Shown: positions 41,309 through 50,650, counted from the first letter of the stretch. The stretch is 64,000 nt of DNA from Bog-756 sp963704615 (GCA_963704615.1 OY969923.1:2790001-2854000); one strand, 5' to 3'. The notes: generated from the letters alone by a model not told the origin. A program made the numbers and translations.

Positions 41309-41778
41309 CACCGTCGCATCGCGGCCCGTTCCTCGGCGGTCGCTACCCAGGGGTGATCGTCGGTACGACTGGACGTGGCGTACGCGCCGTACAGCGTGAG
41401 TGAGTGGACGCGCTCGGGGAACGTCGCCGCGAAAAGAATCGACATCGGACCGCCCTCCGATACCCCGACGAGCGCTGCTCGCTCTGACCCGACCGCGTCC
41501 ATTACGGCCCGCACGTCGTCCATGCGGTCCTCGAGTCTGGGAATGTCAGTGGACCGGTCGCTCAGTCCCGTGCCGATCTTGTCGAACGTGATCACCCGGG
41601 CGAAGCGCGCTAACCGTTCGAGCCACGTGGACGCGGTAGCCCACTTCTCAGGATCGAGAGTTCGGTTGAGGTGAGAGACGAACCCGGGGACGAACACGAC
41701 GTCGATCGGGCCGTCGCCGATCACCGCGTAAGCAACGTGCAAGTCATCCCGACGTGCATAACAGACCTTGGGAGCCAC
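41309..41778 (-). pseudogene. Truncated alpha/beta-hydrolase gene
   Basis: The frame from 41778 encodes the first 155 or so residues of an alpha/beta-hydrolase of the type often fused to adenylate cyclase: VCYARRDDLHVAYAVIGDGPIDVVFVPGFVSHLN, FDKIGTGLSDRS, MDDVRAVMDAVGSERAALVGVSEGGP with the nucleophile Ser. Similarity stops near 41309. The frame then continues only by chance, antisense through the LLM gene, to a stop at 41119. The catalytic His and the rest of the fold are missing. It looks like the remnant of a deletion or rearrangement between this gene and the 3' end of the LLM gene. Confidence 0.65.
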
Positions 41779-41954
41779 GCCGACATCCTCATACAGATCG
41801 ATCGGTGCTTCTCTAGAGATCGGTCAGTATGGTCGCGGATATCGAGACGTCGTGGCGAGTCCAATTGTGAGGTCGATGACAGAACCATCCGAAGAGCTTG
41901 GCCCACTGCTCTCCGTTAACCCACCGCTATAGGCGTGGGGGCAGATCATCTCTC

Positions 41955-44900
41955 TCATCTCGTCCTGTTGATCGCAGACCGTCTCCGAGTGAGCGACCGG
42001 TAAAGTTCCATGGTGCTCGGGTGGATCGAATCAAGCGGCTCGATGTCCTCGGCCACCAACTCGACCAGCTCCGCCATCACCGCCTCGACCCCGGCCGGAT
42101 TTCCGGCCAGATCTGCCGCTCGCAGCAACATCCGATAGAGGCGTTCATCGTAAGGGCTGACCAGCAATCCCTTTCGAGCAGCCCATTCCGCGCCACGCGC
42201 ATCTCGCGCCGACAGATTGGCGCCCGCGAGTCGACCACTGAGGTCGACGACGGCAGACTCGATCGCCGGCGCGATCCCCTCGAGAATCGGCCAGTCCGAT
42301 GAGCGGAGGCCTTCGAACGGTCGACCTCGTACCAGTTCCAGTGCTGAACGCCAGGCTCGGGTATCGTCCGAATCGGCGAGCGCGACAAATCGATCCCAAT
42401 CCGTGCCGACCGTGCGAGCCAGAGCCAGCCGCCCGTGCGAGTGTGGTAGGTGGTCGAGGCCGTTCGCCGCCGTCCCCAGCGACCTGCGGGCTACCGACGC
42501 CGTAGAATGAAGACTGGAAGGAGCCATCAGTCGATCGGGCCATAGCGCTGTGGTCCATGCTTCGTTCGAGACGCCACGGGGGTGCATGCTCAGGTAGACG
42601 ACGAGCTCCTTCGCCCATGCCCTGGTGAACTCGCGGGCGGCACCGCGAATTTCGATCGGACCCAGTACTGCTATCTCAATCTCGTGATCGCCCACGGACG
42701 ATTCTTGTCCGATGACATCAGACGGAGCCCAATGAGGGTTTCTCTGGGGATCGCGGATCGCTCCGTGAGGGGTGTGGGGGTCAACGCGCTCGTCGGGCGC
42801 GGGGGTAGGCATGGAGATCGGAAGGCTCAGGTAAGGCGGCTCGGACAGAAACATCGACTCACGACTCGTTGCCGACTCCATCAGACAGGTAACCGCGGCG
42901 AGGTCTTCAGCGCCTACCCGCTGAGGGAACACCACCGAACTCAGCGGTTCGAGAGAAGCTGACTGCTCAGGTACCGACAACCTCACCGCGTCTGCCGTAT
43001 CGGACCGCTGACCAATGGCCACGACGGCGATTCCCAGGCCAGGATCTGGAGTCAGCTCGAGCAGCTCTGCGACTTGGTCGTCGGCAATGGTCGGTCCGCA
43101 CACCACGACCAGCGGATCCCACCTGTCCGAACCATCGACATTCCTGGCATTGGCAAAAGAGGCATGACCGGCGGATTGCAGCAGCCGAGCGGCGGTGATC
43201 CTCCGTCGACAAAGGGAATCGATGATTTTGGGCACGTCGCTCGTCGCCTCGACTCTGTCGAACCGTTCGAACTCGGATCCGAACCCGACCAAGATGACAT
43301 CAAACCGACCTGCCCACAGCGACGTGGCGAGCTCCAACGCCAGGGCACGGACGACACTCTCGCAACCCGTCGCATCGCCGCTCACGACCAGTCTCCCCAG
43401 CGATTCCAGATTGACCAGGATCAGGCCATCTTCTCCACGTCCCACGGTCACAAGAAGTGGCGCCGGTGACGTGGCCGAATACGCTGCCTTCCGCGGGTGC
43501 CGAACGGGAGGAAGAGCGGACCTGTCCACCAGAACCGATCGCCCGCCCGGTCCGATCGTGAATGAATCAGTCAGACCCGGCAGGGAATCCAAACTGTCAA
43601 TCGCCAATTCGATCACCTCGTGTCGAACCATGACTCCATTGACGATCAATGAATCCAAACCCCGATTTCCGATCTCCTCCGCGAATAGTCGCAGCGCGGT
43701 GTCCACCGCCTCCGCGACCTCCCGACCATCACCAAGGCGGAGTCTCTGTTCGATGAGGTTTTGGGACCACGCCGGCAACCTGATATACGTTCCTGTACCT
43801 CGGTGGCGTTGCTGCACCCGCCTCATGCGATCGAGAAGGCTGACAACGCCTGCTCCGACGATTCCGCCTCCCCCAGGAGCGAACGGCAATAGTGGGCTGT
43901 GAGTTCTCCCACCTGCAACCGATCCCGCCTGCGGCGTCGTCGGTCGCCCTGCGATTGCGGTACGCGCTGGGCCCGGGAAAGAAACAGGGAGATCGGGAGT
44001 CCAGCCTTGCCCTCCAAAGGGCTCTGGTTCTGATCCACCTGGTGATGACATCGGAGCGACCACGCCGGAGGAGGCAAGCCCCCGCACGGATTCGGGCAGG
44101 ACCAGCGTCCAGCCCGTCTGAATCCAATGTTCCTGTGTCAGAGTTCCCCCGTCGGGCTGAGGCAGGCCGTAATTGTATTGAGCCAGTTCGCGCCACCGCA
44201 GTGCGGATCCCAATCTTTCGGCGGCGATCGACCAGAGGGTCTCCCGGGGCATCACCCGGTGCGTGTTCACCGCAGAATGATGTTCACCTTGGACAGGATG
44301 GCTGGTCACCAACAATGCACTGGGCGCTCGAGGGGTTTGTCCCTCCACTCGATTCGGTCTTGCCGTACGTCCCAGTTCACCCGGCTGGTCAGCAGCGTCG
44401 GGTTCCGTCGATCCGGTTGATGAGAGGAGATCGACGGCATCCAGAACGGCGACCCGGTTCTCTGAATGGTGCTGTGCCGATCCCCTGCCCTCGACCGAGG
44501 TGGGAGTGGCCGTGCGAACCACAACGAACATCTCCGGACTGACTGTTCCCACGCCGGGGCGGTGTGTGTGCCCTGTGGGTAGCGGTTCGTCAATCACCGA
44601 GAAAGGGATTGCTGAAGCGTCCCCAGACATGTGGCCCGACCCTCCTGTTGCCCTTGGCGCAGAGATGACCCGCCCGATGGGAGACAGAGCCAGCGCGGTC
44701 CCAACGAGGCATGCCGCCAGAGATTGCAGAGTCCGACTGGCAGGGAGCCTCGTGGATGAGCGCCCGGTGATCCGAGCTTTGACCTCGAGCGCCACACACA
44801 GCGTCATCCAAGCCCAACAAATCCACGCAATCAGCAGTGCACCGCGGACGACCCAGTGGGCGATCAGGCCGGGATCAGACGAGCGGTGAGACGCGAACAT

Positions 44901-45065
44901 CTGCGAGACGCGGCTGAGGTCGATATGGGAGAGAGGGGAGCCTCCGACCTTGAGCAGAATGACCGGAGTCGCCACAACGACGAGTATCAGAGCGAGTGTC
45001 GATAGGCCTGCCCGCACCGTACTCTCACTGTGCGTGGCCTGAGGGACGATCCCTTTTCTGGTCAT
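41955..45065 (-). CDS. Large membrane protein with LysM and C-terminal BTAD domain, last gene of Tad operon
   Basis: A 1036-residue protein. There are three hydrophobic segments near the N-terminus (about 18-40, 68-92 and 108-130). A Ser/Thr/Pro-rich stretch and a LysM domain follow (about 275-325, HRVMPRETLWSIAAERLGSALRWRELAQYNYG). A central ATPase-like region has no clear P-loop (VNLESLGRLVVSGDATGCESV). A C-terminal transcription-activator-like BTAD region (about 790-1025) begins IEIAVLGPIEIRGAAREFTRAWAKELVVYLSMHPRG. BTAD domains occur in SARP regulators, but the winged helix here would stand on a membrane protein. Such LysM-BTAD proteins accompany Tad loci in actinobacteria. Its ATG overlaps the preceding stop by four bases. 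The role is unknown, perhaps sensory. Confidence 0.75.
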   Translation of the reverse strand: MTRKGIVPQATHSESTVRAGLSTLALILVVVATPVILLKVGGSPLSHIDLSRVSQMFASHRSSDPGLIAHWVVRGALLIAWICWAWMTLCVALEVKARITGRSSTRLPASRTLQSLAACLVGTALALSPIGRVISAPRATGGSGHMSGDASAIPFSVIDEPLPTGHTHRPGVGTVSPEMFVVVRTATPTSVEGRGSAQHHSENRVAVLDAVDLLSSTGSTEPDAADQPGELGRTARPNRVEGQTPRAPSALLVTSHPVQGEHHSAVNTHRVMPRETLWSIAAERLGSALRWRELAQYNYGLPQPDGGTLTQEHWIQTGWTLVLPESVRGLASSGVVAPMSSPGGSEPEPFGGQGWTPDLPVSFPGPARTAIAGRPTTPQAGSVAGGRTHSPLLPFAPGGGGIVGAGVVSLLDRMRRVQQRHRGTGTYIRLPAWSQNLIEQRLRLGDGREVAEAVDTALRLFAEEIGNRGLDSLIVNGVMVRHEVIELAIDSLDSLPGLTDSFTIGPGGRSVLVDRSALPPVRHPRKAAYSATSPAPLLVTVGRGEDGLILVNLESLGRLVVSGDATGCESVVRALALELATSLWAGRFDVILVGFGSEFERFDRVEATSDVPKIIDSLCRRRITAARLLQSAGHASFANARNVDGSDRWDPLVVVCGPTIADDQVAELLELTPDPGLGIAVVAIGQRSDTADAVRLSVPEQSASLEPLSSVVFPQRVGAEDLAAVTCLMESATSRESMFLSEPPYLSLPISMPTPAPDERVDPHTPHGAIRDPQRNPHWAPSDVIGQESSVGDHEIEIAVLGPIEIRGAAREFTRAWAKELVVYLSMHPRGVSNEAWTTALWPDRLMAPSSLHSTASVARRSLGTAANGLDHLPHSHGRLALARTVGTDWDRFVALADSDDTRAWRSALELVRGRPFEGLRSSDWPILEGIAPAIESAVVDLSGRLAGANLSARDARGAEWAARKGLLVSPYDERLYRMLLRAADLAGNPAGVEAVMAELVELVAEDIEPLDSIHPSTMELYRSLTRRRSAINRTR

Positions 45066-45556
45066 GAGCCGACCGTCACGCCCTGCACGTCCACTGCTGA
45101 GGCTGACGCCGACACCGGCAAAGTGTCGATGCCGATAAGCCCGAGAATCTGGGTGTGGATTTGATAATGGATCCGCACGGTGACCGTTCCCGACGAGACG
45201 GTTGCGATGCCTGGGTGTCCTGCCACATCAGTGAACTGCTCGGCGGCAGCGATCGCCTGGGACTGGTCGATCTCCACAAAGCCCGATCGGAGAGCATCGA
45301 TTGACAGTGCGCCGGCTCCAGCCCGAGCTGCCTGTTCGGCCTCATCAGCGGCGGATTGCCGAGCGCTGAGCGCGGAGCCACCGTCGACGACCAGGCCGAC
45401 CAGCGTGAAAAGGGCAACCAACACGAGAGCGACGAACGCCGTCAGCGAACCTTCCTGGGATCGGGTCTCCGGGAAAACGAGTTCGGCGGGCCTCCACCTC
45501 TCGAGCACCGGACCACCCTTTCTCCTGTACCGACCGCGAATGAGTCCAGCTCTCAT
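45062..45556 (-). CDS. TadG-like pseudopilin/secreted helper
   Basis: The 164-residue protein has an Arg-rich cytoplasmic start and a prepilin-like EGSLTAFVALVLVALFTLVGLVVDGGSALSARQSAADEAEQAARAGAGAL segment. That is the pattern of TadG/Rv3660-type proteins, where the residues after the helix (DGGxALxxRQxAxDxAExAARAG) are diagnostic. The Glu at +5 of TadE proteins is replaced by Phe. Start and stop overlap both neighbours. In other Tad systems TadE, F and G are minor pseudopilins needed for fiber assembly. Confidence 0.8.
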   Translation of the reverse strand: MRAGLIRGRYRRKGGPVLERWRPAELVFPETRSQEGSLTAFVALVLVALFTLVGLVVDGGSALSARQSAADEAEQAARAGAGALSIDALRSGFVEIDQSQAIAAAEQFTDVAGHPGIATVSSGTVTVRIHYQIHTQILGLIGIDTLPVSASASAVDVQGVTVGS

Positions 45557-45972
45557 TGAACTGATCGATAGGGATCGATGGGTGCGATGGAGGTGGCGCG
45601 CACCACCGTGCCGCTGGGGAAGCCAGGAATGGGCAGGTCGGAAAGATCAACGTGGCAATCCACGGTGACTGACACGTAACCGCCAGGATAGAAGTGGGTC
45701 ACGTCGGTCACGACCTGAGCATTTCGGCATGGGTCGACACCGTCTGATACCCCTACCGACGCAGTCAGGGCTGCTCCCCATTGGGCGCTACTGGAATTGG
45801 GTTGCACCGCGGCTGACTCGGCACCCGCGCGAGCGGCTTCGACCACCTCCTGCCTTGCCTCCGATATGCGGCCAAAAGCCAGGACGCACAGGACTAGGAG
45901 GAACAGCACCGGTGTAATAACCACCAGCTCGACAGTGAGACTTCCATCCTGATCGTACGGGCGTTTCCTCAT
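45553..45972 (-). CDS. TadE-like pseudopilin
   Basis: The 139-residue protein begins MRKRPYDQDGSLTVELVVITPVLFLLVLCVLAFGRISEARQEVVEAARAGAES. Gly precedes a hydrophobic helix with Glu at +5, the TadE prepilin motif. The extracytoplasmic part has two Cys (DPCRNAQ and VDCHVD). It is a minor pseudopilin candidate, coupled by four-base overlaps to both flanking genes. Confidence 0.82.
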   Translation of the reverse strand: MRKRPYDQDGSLTVELVVITPVLFLLVLCVLAFGRISEARQEVVEAARAGAESAAVQPNSSSAQWGAALTASVGVSDGVDPCRNAQVVTDVTHFYPGGYVSVTVDCHVDLSDLPIPGFPSGTVVRATSIAPIDPYRSVQ

Positions 45973-46316
45973 TCGGAACCACGAAACTCTTGGACGGGGC
46001 CGATTTCTACGGCTGAGACCGGCAGCGAAATACCGGGAAGAAGCGAAGTCGCCGAACCGGTCACCGTGATGCGTGCCTCATCACCAGGCAACACCACGAT
46101 GACGGCATGCGACGATGCCAGATCTGAACCTGCTCCCGTCAGAATGGCCTGTGCCTGGGTAACCCCTGCGGCTGGGCTTTCTCCAAAGGATCTCGCGGCC
46201 CGATCTCCTTCTGAGGCAGCCAACTGGGCAACCTGGGCGGCGTGGGCCCAGAGCGCGAGCTGAATGAAGACCACCAGGAGAAGCATGATCACCGGAATCA
46301 CAATCACGAACTCCAC
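45969..46316 (-). CDS. TadE-like pseudopilin, start uncertain
   Basis: The frame carries EKGSTVVEFVIVIPVIMLLLVVFIQLALWAHAAQVAQLAASEGDRAARSFG, a good TadE motif (Gly, then Glu at +5). The problem is the start: the Gly and the residues before it lie in the frame, yet no ATG/GTG/TTG occurs between the flp stop (46343-46345) and the GTG at 46316, which falls inside the motif. In-frame starts farther upstream would overlap flp entirely. An ATG at 46333 is in another frame, so a one-base indel, or a non-standard start, may hide the true N-terminus. I list the GTG only as the minimum. Confidence 0.65.
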   Translation of the reverse strand: MEFVIVIPVIMLLLVVFIQLALWAHAAQVAQLAASEGDRAARSFGESPAAGVTQAQAILTGAGSDLASSHAVIVVLPGDEARITVTGSATSLLPGISLPVSAVEIGPVQEFRGSE

Positions 46317-46342
46317 GACCGTCGAACCCTTCTCATCAGTTG

Positions 46343-46534
46343 TTAGCCGAGGTTGATGGAATTGGTCTTGGTCGTTATCTTGGCGACGATGATCGCTCCG
46401 ATGGCGATCGCCAGTGCCGCGAAGATGGCTGTGATGATGACGGTCTCGACGACCGAGCCCGTTTCGTCCCAGCCACCCATCGAATCCACTCGGGCTCTCA
46501 GATAAGCCCACAGAACCACTACCTGGTTTGGCAT
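46343..46534 (-). CDS. flp: Flp-type pilin of the Tad system
   Basis: The 63-residue small pilin has a short basic leader, then WDETGSVVETVIITAIFAALAIAIGAIIVAKITTKTNSI, one hydrophobic helix and a polar tail, the usual Flp shape. The cleavage motif is G|SVVE, so Glu stands at +4 instead of the common +5. I chose the ATG at 46534 (AAGGGAG upstream); an ATG at 46552 would add six residues. It lies after tadC, within the operon. Confidence 0.8.
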   Translation of the reverse strand: MPNQVVVLWAYLRARVDSMGGWDETGSVVETVIITAIFAALAIAIGAIIVAKITTKTNSINLG

Positions 46535-46618
46535 CGTCCATTCTCCCTTCATGTGTGATTGCTTTCTGAAACCTGCGGATTGAGCTCGACTGCCAATCGC
46601 CTCCGGACCACCCGTCCA

Positions 46619-47512
46619 TCAGAAGCCCCCGAGGATCCGACTGAACGCCGGATAGCCGATGAACAACAAGAATCCGACGAGGAGTAGGGCTCCCGGGAGA
46701 AACAGGCGTTCAGTCATCGAATTAGCCGCGGACTCGGCCTCTGCCTGCTCGTGTCGCCGGAAGGACACAGCCCGTGCGCTCAGCGACTGGCGTATCCGGG
46801 CACCTTCGGTGCCGGCCAACTCGAGGGTTGTGGACAATCCCACCAATTCAGGAAGGGCGATGTCCTCGCCAAGCTGACCCAGGGCGACCCAAGGGGACTG
46901 TCCGCCGTCACGGGCTTTGAAAAGGGCCTTTTGCAGGCGCTTTGCCGCCCAATCCTCACTGGCCTGAGACGCGGCAAACAGCGCACCCTCGATCCCGACT
47001 CCCCCAGCCAGGCCCAACACAACGAGGTCGACATACGACCCGAGAACGATTCGGAAATGAACCCGTCGATCTCGTGCGCGGTCGAGCAACGAGACGATGG
47101 GAAAACACGCTCCCGCCGGAACACCGAACACGGTCAGGAGAACCGGCACAACCGGACTGACGGGCAATCCAGCCACGTGGGCAATGACCCACAGCATTGG
47201 CGGGGCGACCAGACCTGCGCCCCCACCCATCAACACCTTGGACGCCAGTCCCTCGCGCGATTCTCCGGTGATATCGAGACTGGGAAGGAGAGCGAGCCAC
47301 CGTGCATGGTTCTTGATCGTGGTGCTCTCGACCCAAGCAATCAGCAGGCGCCCTGCTCTCACAGTCATTCCTGCAGGCTCCGATCGAGCGCGAACGATGG
47401 CGATTCCGTTCATCGACTCGGCGATCGATTCGAGCGAGATCGGCGATGCTCGAAGACCACAGAACACACCGGTGCAGCCGACTCCGAACAGTGCACCGAG
47501 CATCGCGGCCAT
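46619..47512 (-). CDS. tadC: TadC-like membrane platform protein
   Basis: The 297-residue integral membrane protein has a GspF/T2SSF-like domain (about 165-255: VVLGLAGGVGIEGALFAASQAS and LGEDIALPELVGLSTTLELAGTEGARIRQSLSARA). C-terminal helices end in LLVGFLLFIGYPAFSRILGGF. With TadB it forms the Tad inner-membrane platform. I chose the ATG at 47512, two bases after the tadB stop; the long upstream frame is antisense-like sequence. Confidence 0.85.
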   Translation of the reverse strand: MAAMLGALFGVGCTGVFCGLRASPISLESIAESMNGIAIVRARSEPAGMTVRAGRLLIAWVESTTIKNHARWLALLPSLDITGESREGLASKVLMGGGAGLVAPPMLWVIAHVAGLPVSPVVPVLLTVFGVPAGACFPIVSLLDRARDRRVHFRIVLGSYVDLVVLGLAGGVGIEGALFAASQASEDWAAKRLQKALFKARDGGQSPWVALGQLGEDIALPELVGLSTTLELAGTEGARIRQSLSARAVSFRRHEQAEAESAANSMTERLFLPGALLLVGFLLFIGYPAFSRILGGF

Positions 47513-47514
47513 GT

Positions 47515-48363
47515 TCAGGTCTCGGCCACTTGTCGTCCGAGCAACCGGACTGGGGCGGGCGGACGGGCCAGGACCACCATAAGTGTGAGCCCGAGGCCGT
47601 ACAGGACTCCCACGACGATCAGAACGAGTTGCCCGGTGGAGGAACCGAAAGGTGCTAAGTAAGGGCGGGCCAACAATGCCAATCCCACTGCGAACATGAC
47701 GGAGAAGACCAACACCGTTCGGACGCCGCTCCGTACCGAGGCACGGCTTGTCTCGATTCGCAGTCGGAGCGCGACCTCGTCCCTCGTCGAGTCCGCCAAC
47801 GCCATCAGGAGCTCGCCCAATCGTTGCGCCCGGGAGGTGACGGCCAGCTGCAACGCGCACACGACACGGTCGGCAGAAGGATCCTCGAGTTCGTCGGCGA
47901 ACATGACCAGAGCCTCACGAGGGTGCATCCCGGCGCTCAACCTGCCGGAGAGTCGCACGGTCGCTCCCCTTATGGCCGGGGGGCTCAGGGCAGCCGTTGC
48001 CACGATCGCCTGGCTCAATCCCGCGGAAGCGGCGAGGGTTGCCTGTAACATTTCCGTCCACACGGCAATCGCCTCGACCTTGGCGATGGACACCGAGGCA
48101 GATGTCTTTCCGAAGAGTTTCGGGAGACCGTACACAGCGATGCCGATGATCGGGACCGCGGCAGGCCATCCCGTCACCAGACCAGCCGCCAGCCCGATCA
48201 CCCCCGACAGGGCCAGCATGGGCAGGTGAAGCTCGACGCGCCTCGGGGGGCGGAGGGATCGGGTGGCTCTCTTCCCTGCTCCCTCCGCCCGCCACGCGAT
48301 GGCAACCCCCAACACCCCGAGGGCGAAGGACAGTCCGACGACCACGATGAGAGCGCCGTTCAC
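47515..48363 (-). CDS. tadB: TadB-like membrane platform protein
   Basis: A 282-residue protein with about four membrane helices (two near the N-terminus, two near the C-terminus). It has the T2SSF-type region VEAIAVWTEMLQATLAASAGLSQAIVATA, then LALRLRIETSRASVRSGVRTVL. The GTG start at 48363 overlaps the tadA stop by four bases. Confidence 0.86.
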   Translation of the reverse strand: MNGALIVVVGLSFALGVLGVAIAWRAEGAGKRATRSLRPPRRVELHLPMLALSGVIGLAAGLVTGWPAAVPIIGIAVYGLPKLFGKTSASVSIAKVEAIAVWTEMLQATLAASAGLSQAIVATAALSPPAIRGATVRLSGRLSAGMHPREALVMFADELEDPSADRVVCALQLAVTSRAQRLGELLMALADSTRDEVALRLRIETSRASVRSGVRTVLVFSVMFAVGLALLARPYLAPFGSSTGQLVLIVVGVLYGLGLTLMVVLARPPAPVRLLGRQVAET

Positions 48364-49748
48364 AGCGACGATCCGACACAATCAGACGGGGACTGCTGAT
48401 ATCCGTGGCGCTGGAGCGCCTCCAAGGTTCCAGCTCGGAGAGGCGAACCGACAACAGCGCGGTGGTCGGCGCCGGGCCGATAGATCTCGTTGGAGATGAC
48501 CTGCACCCCCTCGGCATCAACCACCTCTCGGATCGAGGAGACGAATCGCTGGCGGATCGGTCCAGCATGAAATTGGACACTCATGTCCTCGCCATTCCCA
48601 TACACCGAGCTAGACCGATTGTGAACCTGACGTAGCTCGCGCTCCCCGTCGACGTCGTCGGCTCCGTCGCTTTCGAGATGCACGATGAAGTGGATGGCAC
48701 CGGCAATCAGCAAGTTGCTTGCTTCCAGCGGCAGACGCTCTTGGGCCTGCACGGCATAGGAAGCGATGCGGCGGAACACGCCTGACGACGAGTCGGAATG
48801 GATAGTGCACATCGATCCCGATCGGCCCTGGCTCATGGCGTTGAGCATGGGTAGGACTTCATCGTCGAGAACCTCGCCTACGATCACCCGATCGGCATTC
48901 ATGCGCAGTGCACGTCGGACCAGAGCAGCTACGGAGATCAGGCCCTCACCTTCCACATTGGCCGGGCGCGCCTCGAGCGCGACCATGTCCGGGTGCCGAT
49001 GAGGGGCTGAGTCGAGTCCCAGCTCTAGGGCCTGTTCAATTGTCACAATCCGCTCGCGAGGAGAGATCTCTCCGGCAAGGGCCCGCAACAAAGTCGTCTT
49101 CCCCGAATTCATGGCTCCCGAGATGACGATGTTCTTGCGGGCCTTCACGGCCGCCCCAAGCAGGGACGCCATCCCCTCATCAAGGGTGCCCAACGTGGTG
49201 AGATCCGCAAGTGAGAGGTCCGAGTATCGGTGCCTACGGATCGAAACGGCGGGCCTTGCTGTCAGAGCCATCAACGCCGAAAGTCGGCTGCCGTCGGGCA
49301 GACGGAGATCAAGTTCGGGGCATGCCAGATCGAAGCGCCTCTCCGAAAGCCCGAAGCGGCTGGCCGCCGAACGGACCAGGTCGACAAGCTCATCGTCGGA
49401 GTCGGCAATGGCAGGCATCATCCGCTTGGTACCGTCGGCGAAAGTGGCCCACACCCGATCGCACCCATTGACGTCGATGTTCTCGATATCCGGATCGTCG
49501 ATGAGTGCCTGAAGACGCCCCATGCCGAACAGGGCGTCGAGTACCGACTGGGCCAAACGCTGTTCCGCCTGCGCCTCGCCGTACGGCGGCCAATCCGGCT
49601 CGTTGCCCGTGGTGAGAGCATCGAGATGGGCAAAGACTTGCTGGCGGGCGAACTCGCGTCGATCGTCCGGCCCGAGAGCCGCGGCCTGCGGAACAGCCAG
49701 ATCCTCAGCAATCAGCTCGCGGATTACCATCGCCAGGGAGGAGTTCAA
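48360..49748 (-). CDS. tadA: TadA/CpaF-type secretion ATPase
   Basis: A 462-residue hexameric motor ATPase of the Tad system. Its motifs are LIDDPDIENIDVNGCDRVW, Walker A GAMNSGKTTLL, the IVTIEQALELGLD Asp-box region, the Walker B-like VIVGEVLDDE, and the CTIHSDSSS His-box. The start is a TTG in TTGA overlap with tadZ, preceded by a strong GAGGAGGAGG; an ATG at 49730 is an alternative. It drives both assembly and, in some species, retraction of Flp pili. Confidence 0.9.
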   Translation of the reverse strand: MNSSLAMVIRELIAEDLAVPQAAALGPDDRREFARQQVFAHLDALTTGNEPDWPPYGEAQAEQRLAQSVLDALFGMGRLQALIDDPDIENIDVNGCDRVWATFADGTKRMMPAIADSDDELVDLVRSAASRFGLSERRFDLACPELDLRLPDGSRLSALMALTARPAVSIRRHRYSDLSLADLTTLGTLDEGMASLLGAAVKARKNIVISGAMNSGKTTLLRALAGEISPRERIVTIEQALELGLDSAPHRHPDMVALEARPANVEGEGLISVAALVRRALRMNADRVIVGEVLDDEVLPMLNAMSQGRSGSMCTIHSDSSSGVFRRIASYAVQAQERLPLEASNLLIAGAIHFIVHLESDGADDVDGERELRQVHNRSSSVYGNGEDMSVQFHAGPIRQRFVSSIREVVDAEGVQVISNEIYRPGADHRAVVGSPLRAGTLEALQRHGYQQSPSDCVGSSL

Positions 49749-50650
49749 CTCAATGCCTCCTCCTCACTGTGCAGTGAATGGCGCCGGGTTCGAGCCGTCC
49801 TGACCCGGGGGATGTGGAGGTCCCGGATCCACTCTCGCTGTGAGGCGTAGCGGTGCGCGGACTCCTCCTCCGCCTGCGGGATGCCCGCTTCGCCGGCGGG
49901 CGGGTCCGACGAAGGCGGAGAGAGTCCCGGAGCGAAAGGATCGGCGGCGAGTGTCGCCGCCAGGCGACGGGCCGCGGCAGCGAGCATCGACCGGGCCAGT
50001 CGACGGTCCCCGCTCTTTTCACCTGTGGCCACGGCGGCGGCTTGGGAGTCGAACGGAATCTCGCCCAGAACCGGAACTCCCATAAAGTCTTGGATCTCTG
50101 AGGTCGTGCGACTCCCCGCTCCCACCACGGCCAGTCCCAACCGGTTCTTCCACGGGGCCAAGTCGGTCGCCAGCCTCTCCCCGATCTGCATCACTGACGC
50201 GGCATCACGGAGGAGGCCGATCACCGCGGCGTCGGAGTGGCCCAGCCAACTGGGCCATGCCCTGTCCCCGGGCGACAGCCTTCCGAGATCGACAAGAACG
50301 TCCCAGGGCCCTCCCCGAGTTGACGAGATTCCCGACAAGAAGGCGGCCAGGGTTCTCTCAGATTCGGACGCTTCAACCGCCTTTGTCCCAACAAGTACGT
50401 CGAGACCACCGGGTAGTTGCTGGAGGTGCTGTTGGACATCGAGATCACCATCAGAGCGACGCACGGCAGAAGCCAACGAGGACCAGCCGGTCCGAGATGA
50501 CAAGCGAAAGCGGGCGGCAAGGTCACCTCCACACCGATCGCACTCGACGACGATCACATTGCGCTCTTCTGGCCAGGTCGCCCCAACAAGACACGCGAGC
50601 GTGGTCATCCCGGGTGCGCCTTTGACCGAGGCGAAGGCGACGATAGTCAC
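49745..50650 (-). CDS. TadZ/CpaE-like MinD-family protein with altered P-loop
   Basis: A 301-residue ParA/MinD-like protein. FASVKGAPGMTTLACLVGATWP corresponds to the deviant Walker A (KGGxGKT), but the second, phosphate-binding Lys is Met and the second Gly is Ala. A switch-like DVLVDLGRL and GLLRDAASV follow. TadZ proteins are polar localisation factors for the Tad machine and often deviate in this motif. A Pro/Glu/Arg-rich C-terminal tail is specific to this protein. The GTG start overlaps cpaB. Confidence 0.78.
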   Translation of the reverse strand: MTIVAFASVKGAPGMTTLACLVGATWPEERNVIVVECDRCGGDLAARFRLSSRTGWSSLASAVRRSDGDLDVQQHLQQLPGGLDVLVGTKAVEASESERTLAAFLSGISSTRGGPWDVLVDLGRLSPGDRAWPSWLGHSDAAVIGLLRDAASVMQIGERLATDLAPWKNRLGLAVVGAGSRTTSEIQDFMGVPVLGEIPFDSQAAAVATGEKSGDRRLARSMLAAAARRLAATLAADPFAPGLSPPSSDPPAGEAGIPQAEEESAHRYASQREWIRDLHIPRVRTARTRRHSLHSEEEALS

